IMG/VR virus record: IMGVR_UViG_3300023284_000562
Coordinates: 1-35,906 of that record
DNA: 35,906 nucleotides
Origin: a virus
Direction: 5' to 3' (one strand)
Below the pieces are notes generated by a model. The model was not told the origin of the DNA, ran no database searches, and saw nothing but the letters and a program-made list of their open reading frames with translations. Shown here piece after piece: positions 32,408-35,906 of this stretch (positions are counted from its first letter, which is position 1; each line of letters starts with the position of its first letter). The translations under genes and the position numbers were made by a program.

Positions 32408-33582
32408 TATTCAACCCCTGGATGATCATCAGATAATTCAAAGAACTCACTATCTTTCATACCAACCGGCTGTATGGCGTAATATTCAGCATCTAAAGGT
32501 AAATATTTACCTGTATTGACCTGTTCACCTGTTTTTGGCTCTAATTCCCAACCACGGGCCGTAACCCAGTTTTTAAAAGTCTTCCATTCTGGTATAAAGT
32601 TAAGTTTTGAATCCTTACAGGCTGAATTCATTAGTTTACAGGTCTTTTCCCATGCTAAGAGTGCTGAGATGGAATTAACAGCTTTAGTGATTATGTCAGG
32701 GTAGAATATTTCATCACACAAACATGAGTTAACAAAGAATTGCTTATCAGTCTCTAAAGTCTCTTTTCTGCCAGGCTTATAAGAATTGTGTAATAAATGA
32801 AACTTTTCATCAAATTCTTCAATTACAGTTTTAAGCGTACTGTAATCAATACCACGTTCCTGTGCCAACCAATCTATATCTTTATCGCTCTTTTTGCCTT
32901 CAGGTGCCGTTTCTGTTAAAGCTATGGCATGTATATCGGTGTATTCGCGGTCCATTGCTGTATTCACCATCATTTCTCTATTTTCCATCGATTCCAGTTT
33001 TTTAAGAAATGCTTTTAAGCCTCTAATGGTTTTATAAGGCCTTTTAATTGACCACCTGTAATTGATCCAATCTAAAAATAGCTGTAATGGAATTAAATCT
33101 TGTTGATAGTCTAAACAAAACTGTTTATTAAACTTTTCATTACTCACAGGAAAAAGAGCATTATCTGAATTATTTTTAGATGTATCTTTAGATATATCTT
33201 TATTGTGTTTATTAATGTGTTTACTATCTGGTATTGGTTGGACGATTCCGTCCGTTGCATTGGACGATTCCGTACTATGCATTTGACAGTTTTGACAAAC
33301 CGAATACCATTTGGTACGATCAAAGCCTAATTTATTGAAATTACTTGATATAATAAGCTCTTTATCTTCAAGCCTTTTTAGAATTCTTTTAATCTGGCTT
33401 TCGCTCCAATATTCGAATATCCCTGTAAATGCTTTTGTGGTATTGTAAGTCCAGTATTTACCATTGAAGAAATTCTTGTTATTAAGTCGGTTTCGGCTTT
33501 GCCAGTAGCTTAGGTTATGCAGCAGTATAGCCTCATTCACCCCATGCTCTTTAGCTATCGCAGTATCGAAAATATGTATCAT
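32407..33582 (-). CDS. Replication initiator protein (winged-helix, phage O-like)
   Basis: A 391-residue replication protein. The N-terminal 100 residues (VNEAILLHNLSYWQSRN..., SESQIKRILKRLEDKELIIS) form a winged helix like those of phage and plasmid initiators. Residues about 95-150 are a low-complexity linker (NKHNKDISKDTSKNNSDN). The C-terminal half, with FIPEWKTFKNWVTARGWE, resembles the replication-protein end that contacts the helicase. The gene holds two 22-base-spaced DNA repeats next to an AT-rich stretch in exactly the linker region, like the origin in lambda gene O. It lies upstream of the primase-helicase in the same operon. Confidence 0.7.
   Translation of the reverse strand: MIHIFDTAIAKEHGVNEAILLHNLSYWQSRNRLNNKNFFNGKYWTYNTTKAFTGIFEYWSESQIKRILKRLEDKELIISSNFNKLGFDRTKWYSVCQNCQMHSTESSNATDGIVQPIPDSKHINKHNKDISKDTSKNNSDNALFPVSNEKFNKQFCLDYQQDLIPLQLFLDWINYRWSIKRPYKTIRGLKAFLKKLESMENREMMVNTAMDREYTDIHAIALTETAPEGKKSDKDIDWLAQERGIDYSTLKTVIEEFDEKFHLLHNSYKPGRKETLETDKQFFVNSCLCDEIFYPDIITKAVNSISALLAWEKTCKLMNSACKDSKLNFIPEWKTFKNWVTARGWELEPKTGEQVNTGKYLPLDAEYYAIQPVGMKDSEFFELSDDHPGVE
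33238..33295. other. Candidate replication origin: 22-bp iterons plus AT-rich stretch
   Basis: TTGGACGATTCCGT occurs at 33238-33251 and 33260-33273, with ATGCA or TTGCA just before the following unit; a degenerate third copy (TTTGACAGTTTTGA, 8 of 14) begins at 33282. The period is exactly 22, which is not a multiple of 3, so protein repetition does not explain it. The first copy is also a perfect hairpin GGACG-ATTC-CGTCC. The neighbouring bases 33130-33237 are AT-rich and could unwind. Confidence 0.6.
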
Positions 33583-33616
33583 TTTTATATATACCTTTAT
33601 GTTATTGTTTGTAATT

Positions 33617-33660
33617 CAAAACACGAAGGTTATATTTAAGAAACATTGCAACGTGTTTTG
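33617..33660. repeat. 9-bp inverted repeat in initiator leader
   Basis: CAAAACACG (33617-33625) and CGTGTTTTG (33652-33660) are perfect inverted copies 26 bases apart, upstream of the initiator gene. The site could be an operator, a second origin element or an mRNA hairpin. Confidence 0.55.
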
Positions 33661-33668
33661 TTCTTTAT

Positions 33669-33700
33669 AGGCCTCGATTCACCGGGGCCTTCTTCTTTTC
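33669..33700 (+). terminator. Plus-strand terminator-like hairpin
   Basis: AGGCCTCG (33669-33676) pairs with CGGGGCCT (33683-33690), one wobble pair, loop ATTCAC, followed by TCTTCTTTTC on the plus strand. Genes on both sides run on the minus strand, so it would stop antisense or plus-strand RNA. Confidence 0.5.
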
Positions 33701-33730
33701 TAAACTATCTTAGTATTAATTATTATCAAC

Positions 33731-33802
33731 TTATCTTCTAAACATGAATTTCAAGAATTGTTGAATCATGCGGCCTATAGCCAGGTTTTTAAAGAATCTC
33801 AT
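33731..33802 (-). CDS. 23-residue cationic peptide (tentative)
   Basis: The frame MRFFKNLAIGRMIQQFLKFM, then FRR, begins one base after the stop of the upstream gene and has AAGGG 7 bases before its ATG. It is short, basic and amphipathic. The ribosome site and tight spacing support translation, but length gives no statistical weight. Confidence 0.35.
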   Translation of the reverse strand: MRFFKNLAIGRMIQQFLKFMFRR

Positions 33803-33803
33803 A

Positions 33804-34145
33804 TTATCCCTTTTCTACAATTGTGAACATGTTACCTATGTATGAGAATGGATGCCATGAATCACCAGCATAGAAATTATTAGATTGGTAATTAACCTCT
33901 GTAATCATGCTTTCATTTCCATTGCTATGCCTAATAATTACTCCACATCGTATTGGCTTCTTTTTTGTTTTGTTATCTTTTTTGTATGCATTTTCTAATT
34001 GTTTAATTTTCCAACACATTTCAGCAACTTCATGATCTAGCATAAAAGCCTCATTAACAAACAATAGGCAATTATCCTGAGAATAAGTGACTTTATAACC
34101 ACGCTTCTTTAAAAAAATAGACCACATCTTTTGTTCTTCATCCAT
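33804..34145 (-). CDS. Hypothetical protein after the RHH regulator
   Basis: A 113-residue basic protein from ATG 34145 (MDEEQKMWSIFLKKRGYK...), preceded by GGAGAG; an ATG 12 bases upstream lacks a ribosome site. It has a helical N-terminus and a beta C-terminal half (CGVIIRHSNGNESMITEV). No family is recognised. Its ATG overlaps the regulator's stop (TAATG), so the two are coupled. Confidence 0.5.
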   Translation of the reverse strand: MDEEQKMWSIFLKKRGYKVTYSQDNCLLFVNEAFMLDHEVAEMCWKIKQLENAYKKDNKTKKKPIRCGVIIRHSNGNESMITEVNYQSNNFYAGDSWHPFSYIGNMFTIVEKG

Positions 34146-34480
34146 TAGTCTCTCCATGGTAGATGTTTTTCAATAAGTACACTACGGCTATCATCCTGTT
34201 CATCCATCCAGTCTAACACCTCTCTAGGCAGTTGTACAGATATAGGGATCTTTCTATTGCCTGTTGGTCTACCTACTGGACGTTTAATACTAATCTTCTC
34301 AGTATCGCCAGCTAAAGCAATTCTAGCGCTACCTATTTCAGGTCGATTCTTCACATAGGCTTCAACCTTCATCTTTGCTTCATCCTCGCTATGGGCCTTG
34401 TATTTAACGAGTATATTCATTGCTACACCTGTTAGTTTATCAAAAAAGCTAACAGTGTGTTTATATTCTTTATATGCCAT
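34145..34480 (-). CDS. AT-hook and ribbon-helix-helix DNA-binding regulator
   Basis: A 111-residue protein. Residues 67-75 (KRPVGRPTG) form an AT-hook core (GRP), and 78-107 (IPISVQLPREVLDWMDEQDD) have the strand-helix-helix pattern of MetJ/Arc-type proteins. The N-terminus is a strand/helix domain (YKHTVSFFDKLTGVAMNILV). The pairing of a minor-groove hook with a ribbon domain suggests a sequence-specific regulator that favours AT-rich operators. It is the second gene of the early operon, a natural place for an early regulator. Confidence 0.72.
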   Translation of the reverse strand: MAYKEYKHTVSFFDKLTGVAMNILVKYKAHSEDEAKMKVEAYVKNRPEIGSARIALAGDTEKISIKRPVGRPTGNRKIPISVQLPREVLDWMDEQDDSRSVLIEKHLPWRD

Positions 34481-34481
34481 T

Positions 34482-34832
34482 TTATTTATCCTTTAATAGT
34501 TCTGGGTTTTCGTGAATGTTGCCGATGATTTCTATGTGGAAATGACAGCCAACTACATGGTTAATATCGGAGTTTGTGAATAAGCTCATTCTATGATATG
34601 CTGCCTCTATAGATTGAACCTTCCATCCACCATAATGATGAATAATTTGCTTATATTCTCCCCATGTACTCATAAATTTATCACTAGGATCTTTAATGAT
34701 ATCCCCTTCATAGATCTCAACGCCGTTTTTATCCTTGAGGCCCGTGTATTGCATAAGGTACATATTGCCACCAGTTAAAGCATAATCCAACATCATTAAA
34801 TTATCCCTCATGTCATCGCCCCAGGTGATCAT
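34482..34832 (-). CDS. YopX family protein, second copy (altered start)
   Basis: A 116-residue YopX-like protein that lacks the usual REIKFRAWD N-terminus and instead begins MITWGDDMRDN. From LMQYTGLKDKNGVEIYEGDI onward it follows the copy at 31174 closely, with a different middle and an identical end (IIGNIHENPELL). Its 5' end (34716-34832) lies in the 145-bp inverted repeat shared with 35762-35906. It is the first sizeable gene of the early operon. An AAGG site lies 5 bases before its ATG, within a small upstream frame. Confidence 0.78.
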   Translation of the reverse strand: MITWGDDMRDNLMMLDYALTGGNMYLMQYTGLKDKNGVEIYEGDIIKDPSDKFMSTWGEYKQIIHHYGGWKVQSIEAAYHRMSLFTNSDINHVVGCHFHIEIIGNIHENPELLKDK

Positions 34833-34860
34833 TTTACCTTGTAGTGTACAAAACGCTCTT
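34716..34860. repeat. Internal arm of 145-bp inverted repeat
   Basis: This segment is the exact reverse complement of 35762-35906 at the window end. It covers the start of the second YopX gene and the end of the short upstream frame. The identity ends at 34861 (T, where A would be needed). Confidence 0.95.
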
Positions 34861-34884
34861 TTTCTGTTCGGTAGTTTGTGCCAT
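34834..34884 (-). CDS. 16-residue leader peptide (tentative)
   Basis: MAQTTEQKKSVLYTTR starts after GAGGAA (9 bases) as the first frame of the early mRNA and ends 1 base before the YopX ATG. The copy at the right edge has a different N-terminus (MNKTLN) but the same in-frame end KSVLYTTR. It may be a translated leader; it is too short for certainty. Confidence 0.35.
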   Translation of the reverse strand: MAQTTEQKKSVLYTTR

Positions 34885-34916
34885 TCTGTTTAATTCCTCG
34901 TTTTTGATTATATTTA

Positions 34917-34945
34917 ACAATATCTTCTAATTATGCATATGTCAA
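34917..34945 (-). promoter_or_regulatory. Leftward early promoter
   Basis: On the minus strand: a perfect -35 TTGACA (34940-34945), 17 bases, and -10 TATTGT (34917-34922). It lies about 30 bases before the first frame of the early operon and should drive all genes down to 22524. Confidence 0.75.
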
Positions 34946-35025
34946 CCCTTTTTATTAATATTGTTTAATTATTTATATATTTATCGTGTTGACCTGCTTA
35001 GTGGAGCATGATAGAGGTAAGATAC

Positions 35026-35054
35026 TTGACACAGATATCTTAGCTAAATAAACA
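35026..35054 (+). promoter_or_regulatory. Rightward promoter candidate ahead of a terminator
   Basis: TTGACA (35026-35031) is perfect; at 17 bases the -10 would be TAAACA, a weak match. RNA from here would meet the terminator at 35082 after roughly 50 bases, similar to lambda pR'-tR', or would be a small RNA. Confidence 0.35.
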
Positions 35055-35081
35055 CGCTATAAACCATGATACATGTCTAAT

Positions 35082-35112
35082 AACCTCTGAGAGTTAATCT
35101 AAGAGGTTTTTT
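35082..35112 (+). terminator. Rightward terminator in the control region
   Basis: AACCTCT (35082-35088) pairs with AGAGGTT (35102-35108), 13-base loop, followed by TTTTATT. It ends plus-strand RNA that starts at about 35060. Confidence 0.7.
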
Positions 35113-35119
35113 ATTGTAC

Positions 35120-35148
35120 TTGACTTATGCATTAATATATGATAGTAT
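35120..35148 (+). promoter_or_regulatory. Rightward promoter of the 35253 gene
   Basis: TTGACT (35120-35125), a 17-base AT-rich spacer and TAGTAT (35143-35148) lie just after a terminator, about 100 bases before the ATG at 35253. It is the only good promoter between that terminator and the gene. Confidence 0.68.
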
Positions 35149-35165
35149 TCTATTATTAGGGCAAT

Positions 35166-35231
35166 GGCTGTTTATACGTCTCCCCAACATAGTATAGACA
35201 GCTACCTAAACTATCGGCACATAGTTGGGGA
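35166..35231 (+). ncRNA. Structured 5' leader with possible pseudoknot
   Basis: Two helices interlock: GGCTGT (35166-35171) with ACAGCT (35198-35203), and TCCCCAAC (35181-35188) with GTTGGGGA (35224-35231). Because the 5' arm of the second helix lies in the loop of the first, they form an H-type pseudoknot if both exist. The RNA ends 21 bases before the ATG at 35253. I recognise no known riboswitch class. Confidence 0.4.
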
Positions 35232-35252
35232 AATTTAAATAGAGATTAAACA

Positions 35253-35624
35253 ATGTCAAACCCAAATGATATACATGAAGAAAGACTAAGCCTACTCTTA
35301 CCTACTCCCATCACAGATGAAGATAAAGAAACTATGTGTGAGGAATTAGTAGATAAGACAGTACGCATCGATAAGCTTACAGCTGAGAAGAAAGAAACTA
35401 ACGCTGACTTCACTAAGCAGATCAACGCATACAAGGTTAGTATCAATAGATTAGCTCCCATCATCGACAACGGCGTTCATGAGATAGAAGTAGATGTTAT
35501 GAAGACTATCGACTATAACACCCGGCAGGTGGTGTATAGACGGCTAGATACCAATGAGGCTTATGAATCACGTGATGCCACTGAGGATGAATTACAGATG
35601 TCGCTACCTATCGACAACAATTAA
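35253..35624 (+). CDS. Hypothetical phage protein with coiled-coil N-terminus
   Basis: A 123-residue protein: a helical first half (DKTVRIDKLTAEKKETNADF) and a beta half with VDVMKTIDYNTRQVVYRRLD, then SRDATEDELQMSLP. The form 'strand, tRQVVYRRLDTnE, short acidic tail' is common in small unassigned proteins of tailed phages. Its base composition is more balanced than the neighbouring genes (many ATC, CTA and GAG codons), a hint of different origin. It is a self-contained unit with its own promoter, leader and terminator. Function unknown. Confidence 0.6.
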   Translation: MSNPNDIHEERLSLLLPTPITDEDKETMCEELVDKTVRIDKLTAEKKETNADFTKQINAYKVSINRLAPIIDNGVHEIEVDVMKTIDYNTRQVVYRRLDTNEAYESRDATEDELQMSLPIDNN

Positions 35625-35630
35625 GACGCT

Positions 35631-35687
35631 TGATTGATGGGTTTTTCGATACCCTCCCAATGTTCATTCAGCCCATCAATCATTTTT
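35631..35687 (+). terminator. Strong terminator after the 35253 gene
   Basis: An 11-bp perfect stem, TGATTGATGGG (35631-35641) with CCCATCAATCA (35672-35682), with a 30-base loop, followed by TTTTT CTC. It begins 6 bases after the stop codon. Confidence 0.8.
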
Positions 35688-35743
35688 CTCGCAGCCAACT
35701 ACCTATTAACGGGTTATAACTATATACGGGGGCATACAGCGCA

Positions 35744-35788
35744 ATGAATAAGACATTAAATAAGAGCGTTTTGTACACTACAAGGTAA
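35744..35788 (+). CDS. Short frame MNKTLNKSVLYTTR, chimeric or true small-terminase start
   Basis: A GGGGG ribosome-like site lies 10-12 bases before the ATG. The last eight codons (KSVLYTTR) come from the inverted repeat. If the repeat is artificial, the native frame is MNKTLN... and could continue into the small terminase at base 99 with one or a few missing bases. The alternative is a second copy of the leader peptide at 34834. Confidence 0.35.
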   Translation: MNKTLNKSVLYTTR

Positions 35789-35906
35789 AATGATCACCTG
35801 GGGCGATGACATGAGGGATAATTTAATGATGTTGGATTATGCTTTAACTGGTGGCAATATGTACCTTATGCAATACACGGGCCTCAAGGATAAAAACGGC
35901 GTTGAG
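35762..35906. repeat. Right-end fold-back inverted repeat (145 bp)
   Basis: These bases are the exact reverse complement of 34716-34860 and run to the window edge. They contain the first 39 codons of a YopX frame (35790-35906) on the plus strand. The spacer between the arms is 901 bases (34861-35761). This is probably the same kind of fold-back as at the left end. Confidence 0.95.

Larger units (their letters stand above)
33583..33803. other. Intergenic leader region of the initiator gene
   Basis: No gene is certain here. It contains an inverted repeat (33617-33660), a plus-strand terminator-like hairpin (33669-33700) and a 23-codon frame (33731-33802). The initiator gene has an AAAGG site directly before its ATG at 33582. 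Confidence 0.5.

Noticed and set aside
35790-35906. Third YopX gene, partial, at the right edge
   Set aside because: It is identical over its whole length to the inverted second copy and begins at a fold-back; more likely an artefact than a separate gene.
1-35906. tRNA genes, integrase, attachment sites, reverse transcriptase or diversity-generating repeats
   Set aside because: I looked for these on both strands and saw no cloverleaf, integrase motif (R...HxxR...Y), core repeat or reverse transcriptase motif.

Overview
The window is an AT-rich, almost complete genome of a tailed phage (siphovirus type) with lambda-like gene order. It has no ribosomal RNA or tRNA genes, no CRISPR array and no recognisable host genes. 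Most genes have AGGA/AAGG-type ribosome binding sites. Several promoters fit the sigma-70 pattern (TTGACA, 17 bases, TAnnnT), and virion-linked lipoproteins carry lipoboxes. This suggests a Gram-negative host of the proteobacterial type, but nothing in the window names it. I see no integrase, excisionase or CI-like repressor, so a lytic life style is likely but not proven.

Layout. (1) Rightward late genes, 53-22472: small and large terminase (GpA family), gpW-like joiner, portal, ClpP-type protease with a nested scaffold, major capsid protein, head completion and tail terminator genes, tail tube, G/GT chaperones made by a -1 frameshift, tape measure, tail tip and fibre genes. A membrane/lysis-like cassette (16362-17610) and a lipoprotein with a transglutaminase-like motif lie among the fibre genes. 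A D12-class adenine methylase on the opposite strand, with its own promoter, sits between the terminase and gpW as a moron. (2) A hairpin terminator at 22487-22525 separates converging transcripts. (3) A leftward early operon, 34884 down to 22524, has about 26 tightly packed, often overlapping genes: RHH/AT-hook regulator, replication initiator with an apparent origin inside it, primase-helicase, SSB, VRR-NUC nuclease, HNH nuclease, ASCH protein, two YopX proteins, many zinc-ribbon proteins and an unusually large number of small membrane proteins. (4) A divergent control region, 34885-35252, with a leftward early promoter, two rightward promoter candidates, a terminator and a structured leader. 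(5) A self-contained rightward unit (35253-35624) closed by a strong terminator.

How it works together: the initiator binds iterons within its own gene and the primase-helicase loads there. No DNA polymerase is visible, so host polymerase is probably used, with the phage SSB. The late block then builds head and tail.

Both ends are fold-backs: bases 1-98 are the exact reverse complement of 1710-1807, and 35762-35906 are the exact reverse complement of 34716-34860. The simplest reading is chimeric ends created by amplification or assembly, so the native unique sequence is about 99-35761. The first codons of the small terminase as shown are therefore not real. The true start may be the ATG at 35744, which would join the two ends into a circle or concatemer.
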